Origin: Bowmanella pacifica
Lineage (GTDB): Bacteria; Pseudomonadota; Gammaproteobacteria; Enterobacterales; Alteromonadaceae
Direction of reading: 5' to 3'
DNA length: 64,000 bases
NCBI RefSeq assembly: GCF_014645355.1
Contig: NZ_BMLS01000002.1
Coordinates: 496,001 to 560,000, forward strand
A program made the translations under genes and the position numbers. Shown in pieces: positions 8,176 through 17,209 of this stretch. The notes under the pieces are model-generated. The model made no database searches, was not told the DNA's origin, and saw nothing but the letters and a program-made list of their open reading frames with translations. Numbering within the stretch: the first letter of the stretch is position 1; each line of letters begins with the position of its first letter.

Positions 8176-8565
8176 TTACTCTTCGTCGATGCTGTTTTCG
8201 TAGCCTTCGGCGTCCAGCAGCTCAGCCAGTTCGCTCTCGTCGTCAGCTTTGATGCGGTACATCCAGCCGTCGCCGTAGGGGTCAGAGTTAACCAGCTCTG
8301 GGGAGTCTTCCAGCTCTTCGTTTACAGCCAGGATCTCACCACTGATAGGCGCATAAACGTCAGAGGCGGCTTTTACCGACTCGGCTACGGCCACGTCGTC
8401 ACCAGCGCTGACTTTGCTGCCTACTTCAGGCAGTTCAACAAACACCATATCACCCAGTAGCTCCTGGGCGTGTTCGCTAATACCTACGGTGTAAACACCG
8501 TCACCTTCGGGGCGTACCCACTCATGAGAAGCGGCATAACGCAATTCAGCAGGGATGTTGCTCAT
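8176..8565 (-). CDS. gcvH: Glycine cleavage system H protein
   Basis: The 129-residue lipoyl carrier of the glycine cleavage complex shuttles the aminomethyl intermediate between P- and T-proteins. The lipoylated residue is K65 in [13 protein letters not shown]. The N-terminal [10 protein letters not shown] and the acidic C-terminus ending DSIDEE fit the family. It lies 20 bp downstream of gcvT with a GAGGAATCAG-type ribosome site, clearly the same operon. Confidence 0.98.
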   Translation of the reverse strand: MSNIPAELRYAASHEWVRPEGDGVYTVGISEHAQELLGDMVFVELPEVGSKVSAGDDVAVAESVKAASDVYAPISGEILAVNEELEDSPELVNSDPYGDGWMYRIKADDESELAELLDAEGYENSIDEE

Positions 8566-8585
8566 TCTGATTCCTCTAGTACTTT

Positions 8586-9683
8586 TTAGTGTTCTACTTT
8601 TTTGCCGTTACGGACAAAGCTGGGTTTAACCACTTTTACTGTAACCCACTTTTTGCGCATTTCCACCTCGGCTGTATCCCTTGCGGTAGAAGGCACGCGA
8701 GCCAGGGCGATGCTGTATCCCAGTGTTGGGGAGAAGGTGCCAGAGGTAATCACCCCTTCGCCGCCTTCCACCTTGACGGTCAGACCGGCGCGCAGTACGC
8801 CTTTGTCTTCCATCACCAAACCTACCAGCTTTTCTTTACCGCTGCGGTTGTATTCTTCCAGTGCTTTACGACCAACAAAGTCGCGCTCTTCCGGCAACCA
8901 GCTAATGGTCCAACCCATATTGGCCGCCAGTGGCGAGGTGGTTTCGTCCATATCCTGGCCATAGAGGTTCATACCGGCTTCCAAACGCAGGGTGTCGCGC
9001 GCGCCCAGGCCACAGGGCTTCACCCCGATATCCAGCAGCTTCTGCCAGAAATCAGCGGCTTGTGCCGTGGGTAATACGATTTCATAGCCGGCTTCACCGG
9101 TATAACCTGTGGTGGCAATAAACAAATCACCGCTTTGCACGCCAAAAAAGGGCTTCATGCCTTCAACGGCAGATCTTTGCTCGTCGCTGAAAAGCTCGGC
9201 AGCCTTGGCTTTGGCATTAGGGCCTTGTACGGCGATCATGGCCAGTTCCGGCTGTTCGATAATCTGAATGTCAAAGCCTTCTGCGACCTTATTCAACCAG
9301 TTGATGTCTTTTTCGCGGGTGGCAGAGTTCACCACCAGGCGGTAATCGTCATCAGCGAAGAAATACACGATCAAATCGTCTACCACACCGCCTTCTTCAT
9401 TCAGCATACCGCTGTAGAGCGCCTTGCCTTTTTCTTTCAGCTTGGCTACATCGTTCGCCAGCAGGTAACGCAGATAAGCTGTGGCTTGCGGGCCTTTGAT
9501 ATCAACAATGGTCATGTGTGATACATCAAACATACCGGCATCGTTACGCACAGCGTGATGCTCTTCAATCTGGGAGCCGTAGTTGATAGGCATTTCCCAG
9601 CCGTGGAAGTCCACCATCTTGGCACCGGCTTCAAGATGTTTGGGGTGCAACACAGTCTTGTTGGTCATGGCTTTGGCACTCAT
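8586..9683 (-). CDS. gcvT: Aminomethyltransferase, glycine cleavage T-protein
   Basis: The 365-residue protein transfers the methylene group from the H-protein intermediate to tetrahydrofolate and releases ammonia. Recognisable family segments are [41 protein letters not shown] and [14 protein letters not shown]. It is the first gene of the operon, with a well-formed promoter about 25 bp upstream of the start codon, which leaves too little leader for a glycine riboswitch. M6 is a possible alternative start. Regulation by a GcvA-like protein is possible but no site was identified. Confidence 0.97.
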   Translation of the reverse strand: MSAKAMTNKTVLHPKHLEAGAKMVDFHGWEMPINYGSQIEEHHAVRNDAGMFDVSHMTIVDIKGPQATAYLRYLLANDVAKLKEKGKALYSGMLNEEGGVVDDLIVYFFADDDYRLVVNSATREKDINWLNKVAEGFDIQIIEQPELAMIAVQGPNAKAKAAELFSDEQRSAVEGMKPFFGVQSGDLFIATTGYTGEAGYEIVLPTAQAADFWQKLLDIGVKPCGLGARDTLRLEAGMNLYGQDMDETTSPLAANMGWTISWLPEERDFVGRKALEEYNRSGKEKLVGLVMEDKGVLRAGLTVKVEGGEGVITSGTFSPTLGYSIALARVPSTARDTAEVEMRKKWVTVKVVKPSFVRNGKKVEH

Positions 9684-9706
9684 GTCAGGATCAATAAAGT
9701 GGCCTG

Positions 9707-9735
9707 ATTATAGGAGCTTCAACATAGGGCAACAA
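9707..9735 (-). promoter_or_regulatory. Promoter of gcvTHP
   Basis: On the minus strand, -35 TTGTTG (9730-9735) and a perfect -10 TATAAT (9707-9712) are 17 bp apart. Transcription would begin near 9700, giving a leader of under 25 bases before the gcvT start at 9683. Confidence 0.7.
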
Positions 9736-9807
9736 ATTGGAAATCTAAATGGAATGATTAAGTTTTGTTATGTATTATCCCTTCATCATTTAAGATGCTG
9801 ATACTAA

Positions 9808-9838
9808 GGAGTGAGGAGTGAGGAGTGAGGAGTGAGGA
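9808..9838. repeat. Tandem 7-bp repeat
   Basis: GGAGTGA is repeated 4.4 times in the 292-bp gap between gcvT and the LysR gene. The rest of that gap (to 9975) shows only the gcvT promoter. Copy number of such a repeat may vary between strains. Confidence 0.75.
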
Positions 9839-9975
9839 AACCATAAGGATCAAAAGTCAGAAGGCAATCCAGATACGCCTTTTACCTTATTTATCGCCAC
9901 CCTCTGAGATTCACTCGTATTGGTGCAAGACAAGTCGCACCTCTCGCCTGGCACCTAACACCTAAAGCGACGACC

Positions 9976-10833
9976 ATGAAACAACTGTCACTGGATAATT
10001 TGCGGGCCTTTGTCACTGTGGTGGAAATGGGCGGTTATGCCAAGGCCGGGGATTTTCTCGGCCGCTCGCAACCGGCCATCAGCCTGCAGATAAAGCGCCT
10101 GGAAGAGCAACTGGGGCGCAAGCTGTTCAGCCGTCAGGGCCAGCGCCAGCAAGTGAACAGTGAAGGTATGCAGCTCTATCAGCAGGCTGTGCATATGCTG
10201 GCCATCAACGATGATATCTTCCGTCAGTTTGAGCAAACTCAGTTAAGCGGCCAGCTGCGCCTGGGCCTGCCCAGCGAATTTGCCACCAGTTTGTTGCCCA
10301 GCATTATCGGTGACTTTAATAAGGCCTATCCGGATGTGACCTTGGAAGTCACCTGTGATTTGAGTAAATCCCTGCTGGATAAGGAGCGCCGCCGCCAGTT
10401 TGATCTGATTCTGGCACTGGATGATATGCCTCACCCTAACCAGCCGGAAACCGTGTTACAAGACGAACTGGTGTGGGTAGCCAATCCACAATACCGGCCC
10501 AGCGACGATAAGGTGGCTCTGGTAGTGGCACCTAACGGCTGTATTTATCGGCGCCGCGCCCTGGAGCGATTGCAAGCGGCTAACCAGCCCTGGCGTATTA
10601 GTTATACCAATGCCGATATTGGTGGTATTACCGCCGCCTTAAAAGAAGGCCTGGGCGTGACGGTATTGGCCAAAAGCACCCTACCCGCTGACCTGACCCT
10701 GATTCGCCATCGCAGCTTGCCGCCCCTTGGCAAAGTGGGTATTAGCCTGTTTGTTCAGTCTAATAAGCACCCGCATGCCAGCCTTAAGCTGGCGGAATTT
10801 ATCCGTTCGCGCTTAAGCTATCTGGCCGCCTGA
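9976..10833 (+). CDS. LysR-family transcriptional regulator
   Basis: The 285-residue protein has an N-terminal winged helix-turn-helix, residues 1-60 (LSLDNLRAFVTVVEMGGYAKAGDFLGRSQPAISLQIKRLE), and a substrate-binding domain from about residue 90 (SGQLRLGLPSEFATSLLP). It is transcribed away from gcvT, so it could regulate itself or the glycine operon, although LysR proteins usually act on an adjacent divergent gene and gcvT is the only candidate on that side. The effector is unknown. The start codon has a weak ribosome site. Confidence 0.92.
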   Translation: MKQLSLDNLRAFVTVVEMGGYAKAGDFLGRSQPAISLQIKRLEEQLGRKLFSRQGQRQQVNSEGMQLYQQAVHMLAINDDIFRQFEQTQLSGQLRLGLPSEFATSLLPSIIGDFNKAYPDVTLEVTCDLSKSLLDKERRRQFDLILALDDMPHPNQPETVLQDELVWVANPQYRPSDDKVALVVAPNGCIYRRRALERLQAANQPWRISYTNADIGGITAALKEGLGVTVLAKSTLPADLTLIRHRSLPPLGKVGISLFVQSNKHPHASLKLAEFIRSRLSYLAA

Positions 10834-10862
10834 CAAGGCACCTTAAGATTTTTCCATTGCTT

Positions 10863-10907
10863 AAATAGTACAGTTGAACTATTTTAAAAAGTACAACTGT
10901 ACTATTT
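10863..10907 (+). promoter_or_regulatory. Paired palindromic operator before the hydrolase-TetR operon
   Basis: A perfect 14-bp inverted repeat, AAATAGTACAGTTG (10863-10876) and CAACTGTACTATTT (10894-10907), contains two smaller near-palindromes, TAGTACAGTTGAACTA and AGTACAACTGTACT. It ends 11 bases before the hydrolase start. Such a site suits the TetR protein encoded second in the operon. TTGAAC (10874-10879) and TGTACT (10898-10903), 18 bp apart, could be the promoter; if so the mRNA would be nearly leaderless. It could also act as a terminator for the LysR gene. Confidence 0.6.
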
Positions 10908-10918
10908 AATCTACACTA

Positions 10919-11785
10919 ATGGCACTCAACTACTTTTCCGACCGGGCAAAACATAACGCTGCCCAAGCCCTGTTATACAAGACTACCGGCTTTCTAAGCG
11001 ACAAAATGCCAAGGTTGGCACTGTGGTTAGGCCGACACATGCTGCTCAGGCCTTTTGGCAAAAGGGTCAAGCATTTTGAGCGGGTTACCCCACATAGCCA
11101 CTGGTCATTCAACACCCGTCAGGGCCTGGTTAAAGTGCATCTGTTTGGTGACAGCGGCCCTTGGGTGGTGACCAGCCACGGCTGGGCCGACAACAGCCGC
11201 TGCTTTGAAACCATGATCCCGTCGTTATTGGAACAAGGTTTCCGTGTGGCCGCCATTGACCATGTGGCCCATGGCAAGTCAGGGGGTAAACACGCCCACT
11301 TGCTGGCATTTATTGAAGCGAAAGAAGCCTTGCTGGCGCATTTTAAACAGCAGGAGCAAAAAGTCGCGGCCATTATCGGCCATTCCATGGGCGGGCTGGC
11401 GGCACTCAACCTTAAAGCAGAATATCTGCAGGGACTGAAGGTCATTCTGATAGCCATGCCCATCCGCATGTTTGACCTGATGTTTGTACAGGTAGAACGT
11501 ATGGGGATCTCGCGTAAGATGCTGACATTAGTACTGGAGCGAATCTCGGCCCAATACCAGACCAGTTGGCAACAGCTGCAGTATCAACATCACCTGCACA
11601 AATGTGCCGATCGCTTATTTTTAATTCACGACACCGACGACAAATTCGCCCCCATTGAGCATATCCGCGCTGTTAGCGAGCAACAGGGCACGCCCTTGTA
11701 TCTGACACAAAACCTTGGTCATAACAAACTGTTGAGGGATACTGGGGTTATCAGGCAAATCTCGTCCATTCTGGTCGGTACATGA
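10919..11785 (+). CDS. Alpha/beta hydrolase
   Basis: The 288-residue protein carries the nucleophile elbow GHSMGG and an oxyanion-type SHGWADNSRCFETM segment. The likely acid is in HDTDDKFAP and the catalytic histidine in LGHNKLLRD. No signal peptide is present, so it is probably a cytoplasmic esterase or lipase-like enzyme; the substrate is unknown. It overlaps the following TetR gene by 4 bases (ATGA), so the two are one operon, and the regulator probably responds to a substrate or product of the hydrolase. No Shine-Dalgarno sequence precedes the ATG. Confidence 0.85.
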   Translation: MALNYFSDRAKHNAAQALLYKTTGFLSDKMPRLALWLGRHMLLRPFGKRVKHFERVTPHSHWSFNTRQGLVKVHLFGDSGPWVVTSHGWADNSRCFETMIPSLLEQGFRVAAIDHVAHGKSGGKHAHLLAFIEAKEALLAHFKQQEQKVAAIIGHSMGGLAALNLKAEYLQGLKVILIAMPIRMFDLMFVQVERMGISRKMLTLVLERISAQYQTSWQQLQYQHHLHKCADRLFLIHDTDDKFAPIEHIRAVSEQQGTPLYLTQNLGHNKLLRDTGVIRQISSILVGT

Positions 11786-12369
11786 ACAAAGGCGAACGCA
11801 CCCGGCAGCATATACTGGATGCCGGTTTTAAACACAGCAGCCAATACGGGCTGGCCGATATCACCATTGGCACCTTGTCCAAGCTTTGTAACTTGTCGCG
11901 CACCGGCGTGATTTCGCATTTCCAGGATAAAGAAAGCATGCAAATGGCGATTCTGGAATACATTGAGCAGCAGTTTATGCAGCAAGTACTGGTCCCCACC
12001 CGTCAGCACAACACCGTGGCCAGAATTGAAGCCCTGATGCTGACCTGGAATGACTGGGCCGGACGGGTAATGGGAGAAAGCGGTATGGGCTGCCCGCTGA
12101 TTAAAGCGGCGGTGGAATATCAAAATCGCCCAGACAGCCCGGTGCGTCAGTTTGCCCTGGCTCAGCAGGCCAGATTACTAAGTTATTTGCAGCGCCAGGT
12201 GGCCAAAGCCGTTGAGCAACAACAGTTGCCCGCAGATATCAATCAGGCAGGCCTTGCCTACGAACTCTACAGCTTATACTTAGGCCATTTGCTGCTGCGC
12301 GACAGCTTAGGCAAAGAGCAGGCGGCCCTGCTTTACCGGCAGAGCCTTAAAAAATTGCTGGCGGCTTAA
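11782..12369 (+). CDS. TetR-family transcriptional regulator
   Basis: The 195-residue protein has a TetR N-terminal HTH at residues 3-55 (GERTRQHILDAGFKHSSQYGLADITIGTLSKLCNLSRTGVISHFQDKESM) and a C-terminal ligand domain. It is coupled by a 4-base overlap to the hydrolase upstream and probably binds the paired operator at 10863-10907. Its stop overlaps that of the convergent antiporter gene (12366-12369). Confidence 0.9.
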   Translation: MNKGERTRQHILDAGFKHSSQYGLADITIGTLSKLCNLSRTGVISHFQDKESMQMAILEYIEQQFMQQVLVPTRQHNTVARIEALMLTWNDWAGRVMGESGMGCPLIKAAVEYQNRPDSPVRQFALAQQARLLSYLQRQVAKAVEQQQLPADINQAGLAYELYSLYLGHLLLRDSLGKEQAALLYRQSLKKLLAA

Positions 12370-13685
12370 CGCTTAACCGCCAGATTCCAGATAATGTATC
12401 CGCAGGCGACCACCGCCAACAAATAGCAGTAGAACACATAAGGAATAATCTCCACCGGCGAAATGGCAAAGCTTGCGCCCAGCAGCAATGCCTGTGCACC
12501 ATAGGGGATCAAGCCTTGTACAATACAGGCGAAGATATCCAACAAACTGGCACTGCGCCTGGGGGCAATTTCGCCGTGCTCGGCCAGCTTACGCGCCGCT
12601 TCCCCCACCACAATAATAGACACCGAGTTATTGGCAATACAGAGGTTGCTGATAACGATAAGGGCAGCAATAGCAAAGCTATGACTGGCATGGGCATGGC
12701 GGGAGAGCTTCTGCGACAAGGCATGCAACTTAGCCACCAGATAATCCAAGCCGCCCTGAGAGCGCATTAAACCGGACAAGCCACCAATAAGGATGCTGAG
12801 GATAAAAATCTCCTGCATGGAGGTGAAACCGGCGTAGATATCTTTACCCAGTTGATTTAACGCGTAATCCGCCTGCCACAGGCCCATCAGGGCACTACAG
12901 ATAATGCCCAGTACCAGCACCACAAAGACGTTTACCCCGGATACCGCCAATACCAGAATTAGCAAATACGGGATCGCCAGCCAGGGATTGCCTTCATCCA
13001 CCGTCACCGGCTCAGGTTGTGGGCTTACCCAGGCGAACAGGATCAGCGTCACCAGCGCCGCTGGTAGGGCCATCTTGAGGTTTTCAACAAACTTGTCACG
13101 CATCTGGCACCCTTGAGTACGGGTAGCCGCAATGGTGGTGTCGGAGATAATCGACAGGTTGTCACCAAAAATTGCACCGCTCATCAGCACCCCGGCCATG
13201 AGTGCCGGTTCAATACCTGTTACTTCCGACATGCCCATACCAATGGGTGCCATAGCCGCCAAGGTGCCCATAGAGGTCCCCATAGCGGTAGAAACAAAAG
13301 CGCCTAACAGGAACAGGCCCGGCAACAGGAACTGGGCCGGGATTAAATTCACCCCCAGCGCCACTGTCGCGTCCACCCCGCCCGTGGCCTTGGCCACCGC
13401 CGAAAAGCCACCCGCTAACAGGAAGATCATGCACATGGTCATAATATCCTGATGCCCAGCACCGTCGGTGAACTGAGCAATAGTGCGGTTTAAGGACGCT
13501 TTGGATAACCACACCGCCAGCAGCACTGCTGGTAGAATCGCCACCGGCGCCGGCAATTGATAAAAAGCAAATTCCACGCCTTGGGCCTGGTAATAAAAAC
13601 CAGCGCCGAGGAATAATAAAAGAAACAGGCCAAGGGGCAGTAATGCGTACTTACCGCGAGCCGATACGGAATTGAGATCAGACAA
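12366..13685 (-). CDS. NhaC-family Na+/H+ antiporter
   Basis: The 439-residue polytopic membrane protein has about eleven hydrophobic segments. Family-like stretches include LSKASLNRTIAQFTDGAGHQDIM, FVSTAMGTSMGTLAAMAPIG and GAIFGDNLSIISDTTIAATRTQG, which match NhaC/Na+-H+ antiporter proteins (PF03553). Family members exchange sodium, or organic anions such as malate/lactate, for protons, so the true substrate is open. The start is TTG at 13685; an upstream ATG in another frame stops at once. A 14-bp perfect palindrome lies 20 bp upstream. Confidence 0.88.
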   Translation of the reverse strand: MSDLNSVSARGKYALLPLGLFLLLFLGAGFYYQAQGVEFAFYQLPAPVAILPAVLLAVWLSKASLNRTIAQFTDGAGHQDIMTMCMIFLLAGGFSAVAKATGGVDATVALGVNLIPAQFLLPGLFLLGAFVSTAMGTSMGTLAAMAPIGMGMSEVTGIEPALMAGVLMSGAIFGDNLSIISDTTIAATRTQGCQMRDKFVENLKMALPAALVTLILFAWVSPQPEPVTVDEGNPWLAIPYLLILVLAVSGVNVFVVLVLGIICSALMGLWQADYALNQLGKDIYAGFTSMQEIFILSILIGGLSGLMRSQGGLDYLVAKLHALSQKLSRHAHASHSFAIAALIVISNLCIANNSVSIIVVGEAARKLAEHGEIAPRRSASLLDIFACIVQGLIPYGAQALLLGASFAISPVEIIPYVFYCYLLAVVACGYIIWNLAVKR

Positions 13686-13705
13686 CAGCCATCACCATAA
13701 AGACG

Positions 13706-13719
13706 TTTAGACGTCTAAA
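13706..13719. promoter_or_regulatory. Perfect 14-bp palindrome upstream of the antiporter gene
   Basis: TTTAGACGTCTAAA reads the same on both strands. It lies 20 bp upstream of the antiporter start and about 90 bp upstream of the divergent GNAT gene. It is a candidate repressor site; the binding protein is not known. Confidence 0.45.
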
Positions 13720-13808
13720 AGTGTAAATAGTCACCCTCTGTGAAACAAGCTTTATTTTCTGTCGCGGCTTTCTGCTACCCTTAGCGCTCTTTTCGCTGCG
13801 AGCCCACT

Positions 13809-14309
13809 ATGCAAAGTCTGCACACCGAACGATTATTGCTGCGCCCGTTAACCTTAGAAGACGCGTCTGCCTTGCACCGCCTAAACAGCGATGAACGGGT
13901 GATGCGTTATATCGGCCCACTGCAACACAGCGTGGAAGACACTGCCCACTATCTGCAAACCAGTCCGCTACGTGATTATCAGCTGTACGGCTATGGCCGC
14001 CATGCCGTCATCCATAAAGACAGCGGCGAGTTTATCGGCTTTTGCGGCTTGAAATACCTGGCAGATTTGCAGGAAACAGACATAGGCTATCGCCTGCATC
14101 CCGACTATTGGGGGCAAGGTTTGGCTTTGGAAGCCGCTCAGGCAGCCATGCAATTTGGTCAGCAGCAGCTTAATCTTAAGCGGATTATTGGCCTGGCCAT
14201 GCCGGATAACCAGTCGTCCATTCGCTTACTGCAAAAACTCGGTATGCACTACGAGAAACAGGTTGCCCATTTGGGTACCGACTGTGTCTGCTATAGCATT
14301 ATGTTGTAG
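13809..14309 (+). CDS. GNAT acetyltransferase, RimJ/RimL-like
   Basis: The 166-residue protein begins LHTERLLLRPLTLEDASALHRLNSD, typical of ribosomal-protein N-acetyltransferase-like GNATs (Acetyltransf_3). The acetyl-CoA site appears in DIGYRLHPDYWGQGLALEAAQA, and the C-terminal SIRLLQKLGMHYEKQV is the usual closing motif. The substrate cannot be told from sequence. Confidence 0.9.
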   Translation: MQSLHTERLLLRPLTLEDASALHRLNSDERVMRYIGPLQHSVEDTAHYLQTSPLRDYQLYGYGRHAVIHKDSGEFIGFCGLKYLADLQETDIGYRLHPDYWGQGLALEAAQAAMQFGQQQLNLKRIIGLAMPDNQSSIRLLQKLGMHYEKQVAHLGTDCVCYSIML

Positions 14310-14502
14310 CCGACACTTAAGGGGCTTATCCAGTCACAGCAAGCAGAAAGGCGTTCGCGTTATCTAGGAGCTAGTCCCTTTATCGCCCCTTCAAAGACCG
14401 CCACATTCTTTTAAAAAATTATATGTTTTTATAAATTAATATTATGTAGTTATAAGAGGCTCTGCCAAAATGGCCGTAACAGCCACTTTATGAATATGCC
14501 CG

Positions 14503-15915
14503 ATGCAGTACTTCCCGCTTTTTGTTGATACCAATACACTCCAGGTTCTGGTGGTGGGCGCTGGCGAGGTCGCGGCCCGAAAAGTGGAATTGCTGATGCG
14601 TACTCATGCCCAGGTAGAAGTGGTGGCGCCCGAGGCCTGCCAGGCCATCCAGGCGCTGGCAGCGCGCGGCAAACTCAGCTTACAACAACGCCCTTATCTG
14701 GAATCAGATTTGGATAAAGCGCAACTGGTCTTTGTTGCCACCAATAACACAGAGCTAAATGCGCAAATTAGCCACCAGGCCAAAGCGCGCAAACTGCTGG
14801 TCAATGTGGTGGATGCCCCTAAGCTCTGCGGCTTTATTACCCCTTCTATTATTGACCGTTCACCGCTTTTGATTGCTATGAGCAGCGGTGGCAGTGCACC
14901 GGTTCTGCTGCGTTATTTACGTCAGAAACTGGAAGCTTTTTTACCCAGACGTATCAGCAGCCTGGCCGAGTTCGCCGACAGTTTCAGAGAACGGGTCAAA
15001 CAACGTTTTGCCAATGTCACCCAGCGTCGTTATTTCTGGGAAGAGGTATTTGACGGTGAAGTGGCCGAGCAGGTGCTGAAAGGCAACAGCCAGCAAGCCA
15101 GGCAACTGATGGAAGCCAAATTGCAACAGGAAGCTCCCAAGGCTGAAGGTGAAGTGTATCTGGTTGGCGCTGGCCCCGGCGACCCTGAGCTATTAACCTT
15201 TCGCGCCCTGCGCTTAATGCAAAAAGCCGATGTGGTGGTATATGACCGCCTGGTATCACAGGATATCCTGGATATGGTGCGTCGTGATGCCGAGAAGGTG
15301 TATGTGGGCAAAGCGGCCAGCAACCATACTCTTCCGCAAGGTGATATCAATCAGTTATTGGTACGGGAAGCCAAGGCCGGTAAGCGCGTGGTGCGCCTAA
15401 AAGGCGGCGATCCTTTTATCTTTGGTCGCGGCGGTGAAGAAATTGAAGAGCTGATTGCCCACGACATAGGTTTTGAAGTGGTACCTGGTATTACTGCCGC
15501 CAGCGGCGCGTCCAGCTATGCCGGCATTCCCTTAACCCATCGCGATCACGCCCAGTCGGTGGTTTTTGCCACCGGCCATTTAAAAGATGACAGTATTAAT
15601 CTGGATTGGCCCGCGCTGGTACAAAAGCGTCAAACCCTGGTGTTTTATATGGGTCTGACCGGCTTACCTGTGATTTGCCGTGAACTAATTGCGCACGGCA
15701 TGCCAAAGGATATGCCTATTGCTTTAGTAGAACAGGCCACCACGGATCAGCAGCAAGTAGTGGCCGGCACCCTAGCCGATATTGAGCAAAAGGCTGCTCA
15801 TATCAAACCGCCGGCGTTAATCATTGTTGGCACTGTGGTGACATTAAGGGATAAACTCAACTGGTTTAATCCACAAGGTAAAATGAATGCAGACAAGGAA
15901 CACGCTGGCACTTGA
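14503..15915 (+). CDS. cysG: Siroheme synthase (multifunctional CysG)
   Basis: The 470-residue protein makes siroheme, the cofactor of sulfite and nitrite reductases, from uroporphyrinogen III. Residues 1-210 are the precorrin-2 dehydrogenase/ferrochelatase part (MQYFPLFVDTNTLQVLVVGAGEVAARKV). Residues 216-465 are the uroporphyrinogen III methyltransferase part (VGAGPGDPELLTFRALR, VRLKGGDPFIFGRGGEE, VVPGITAASG). Length matches E. coli CysG (about 457). No Shine-Dalgarno site is seen. The 3' end overlaps the next gene by 29 bases. Confidence 0.97.
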   Translation: MQYFPLFVDTNTLQVLVVGAGEVAARKVELLMRTHAQVEVVAPEACQAIQALAARGKLSLQQRPYLESDLDKAQLVFVATNNTELNAQISHQAKARKLLVNVVDAPKLCGFITPSIIDRSPLLIAMSSGGSAPVLLRYLRQKLEAFLPRRISSLAEFADSFRERVKQRFANVTQRRYFWEEVFDGEVAEQVLKGNSQQARQLMEAKLQQEAPKAEGEVYLVGAGPGDPELLTFRALRLMQKADVVVYDRLVSQDILDMVRRDAEKVYVGKAASNHTLPQGDINQLLVREAKAGKRVVRLKGGDPFIFGRGGEEIEELIAHDIGFEVVPGITAASGASSYAGIPLTHRDHAQSVVFATGHLKDDSINLDWPALVQKRQTLVFYMGLTGLPVICRELIAHGMPKDMPIALVEQATTDQQQVVAGTLADIEQKAAHIKPPALIIVGTVVTLRDKLNWFNPQGKMNADKEHAGT

Positions 15916-16567
15916 CCAGTTAAACCTGCAGTACACAGGGCGTCCCACTAAGCGCAAGGACAGCAAGGAAAGACGCAACAGCATATTAGCAGCCGCCTTA
16001 ACCATTATGGTCAGAGACGGTATCCGCGAAGTAAGGCACAGGTCCGTCGCTAAAGAAGCGCAGGTGCCGCTGTCGGCCACCACCTATTACTTCGATACCA
16101 TTGAGTGTTTAATCCACGACGCATTTGTGTTCTTTACCGAACAAAATGCCAGCCACGTGCAGTTACTGGAACGCAGCGCCTGGATAGCTCTGGAAGAATT
16201 TGAGAGACACGCAGATAAGAAGCGCCTGAAAGATGATCTGCTGCGCTTTTTAGTCTCACATATCGAAAATCAGGTTCAGGATAAAGACGCCCGTATTGTG
16301 GAGTGGTCGTTCCGTCAGGAAGCCTTGCGCAACGAGAAACTGGCCGAGCTTTATCAATACCCACAGTTAATGATGACGCAGGCGGTAGAAAGCTTTTTTG
16401 CGGGCTTAGGGCAAGATAAACCGCTGGCGCGCGCCCAGATTCTGCTCGGTACTTTGTACCACCTTGAATACCAACTGCTCACCTCCCCCTGGTCAGCCAT
16501 AGATATGCAGCAAGTGGAGTCGGTACTGGATATGTTACTGGAAGGCCCTTTATTCGAACTGGCCTAA
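15887..16567 (+). CDS. TetR-family transcriptional regulator
   Basis: The 226-residue protein carries a TetR HTH at about residues 27-75 (RRNSILAAALTIMVRDGIREVRHRSVAKEAQVPLSATTYYFDTIECLIHDAF). The first ATG lies inside the end of cysG, a 29-base overlap in another frame, so cysG and this gene are probably cotranscribed. A later start is not excluded because residues 1-20 look unconserved. A rho-independent terminator follows. Target genes are unknown. Confidence 0.85.
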   Translation: MQTRNTLALDQLNLQYTGRPTKRKDSKERRNSILAAALTIMVRDGIREVRHRSVAKEAQVPLSATTYYFDTIECLIHDAFVFFTEQNASHVQLLERSAWIALEEFERHADKKRLKDDLLRFLVSHIENQVQDKDARIVEWSFRQEALRNEKLAELYQYPQLMMTQAVESFFAGLGQDKPLARAQILLGTLYHLEYQLLTSPWSAIDMQQVESVLDMLLEGPLFELA

Positions 16568-16581
16568 AGGGCCTGTTGGTT

Positions 16582-16626
16582 CTGGCGCTTGATAAACCGG
16601 CTTTGCAAGCGCCAGTGACAATTTTT
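16582..16626 (+). terminator. Terminator after cysG-TetR
   Basis: Perfect 9-bp stem CTGGCGCTT/AAGCGCCAG (16582-16590, 16607-16615), then TGACAATTTTT. Confidence 0.75.
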
Positions 16627-16698
16627 CATCATTCTCCCAGCGCTTTGCCCCTGGTCTATGGCACTATAATCTGACTCTCGATAATCAGGATAAAACCC

Positions 16699-17163
16699 AT
16701 GCGTAACACACTGTTATTACTCACCACACTGACGTGTCTGTCGGCATGTAGCCCCAACGAAGTGGGTGATGTATCACTAGGGCTATTTACCACTAAAGAT
16801 ATCAAGCTGGATGCCTTTAACGACCCCATAGTGACGGGCGTGACCTGCCATGTCTCCAGTATCGAGGCCAATCTGGACTTGGCCGACCCGTCTGACAGCG
16901 CCATTGCCTGTCGTCAAACCGGTCCAATCACCGCGGCCATGATCGCGCAGATAGATAAAAGCAAATCCGGTGAAGTGCTGTTCAGCAAATCCAAAAGCAT
17001 TTTCTTCAAGACAATGAAGATTCGTCGGATTTTTGATCCACAGCATCAGACACTGATGTATCTGTCTTATTCCACCAAAGAAACCTCGGGAAGCTTTAAA
17101 CACAGCCTGTCTACCGTGCCGCTATGGGGAACAGAGGCTTATTCCGAACTAACAGGTGAGTAG
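16699..17163 (+). CDS. creA: CreA-family protein, probable lipoprotein
   Basis: The 154-residue protein matches the CreA family (PF05981): GDVSLGLFTTKDIKLDAFNDPIVTGVTCHVS, SDSAIACRQTGPI and the SKSIFFKTMKIRRIFD block. Family function is unknown. A signal peptide ends in the lipobox-like LSAC (residues 14-18), so it may be membrane-anchored, whereas E. coli CreA is a soluble periplasmic protein. A TATAAT -10 box at 16665-16670 gives it its own promoter. It converges on the beta-helix gene with a shared terminator between. Confidence 0.92.
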   Translation: MRNTLLLLTTLTCLSACSPNEVGDVSLGLFTTKDIKLDAFNDPIVTGVTCHVSSIEANLDLADPSDSAIACRQTGPITAAMIAQIDKSKSGEVLFSKSKSIFFKTMKIRRIFDPQHQTLMYLSYSTKETSGSFKHSLSTVPLWGTEAYSELTGE

Positions 17164-17166
17164 AAG

Positions 17167-17197
17167 GCGGTTGGCAGTAAAGGATACTGCCAACCGC
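17167..17197. terminator. Bidirectional hairpin between convergent genes
   Basis: Perfect 13-bp stem GCGGTTGGCAGTA/TACTGCCAACCGC with loop AAGGA, between the creA and beta-helix stop codons. There is no strong T-run, so termination efficiency is uncertain. Confidence 0.6.
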
Positions 17198-17209
17198 AGA
17201 CTGACCGAT

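Noticed and set aside
9684-9800. Glycine riboswitch upstream of gcvT
   Set aside because: The perfect TATAAT promoter lies about 25 bp from the start codon, leaving no room, and no riboswitch core was seen.
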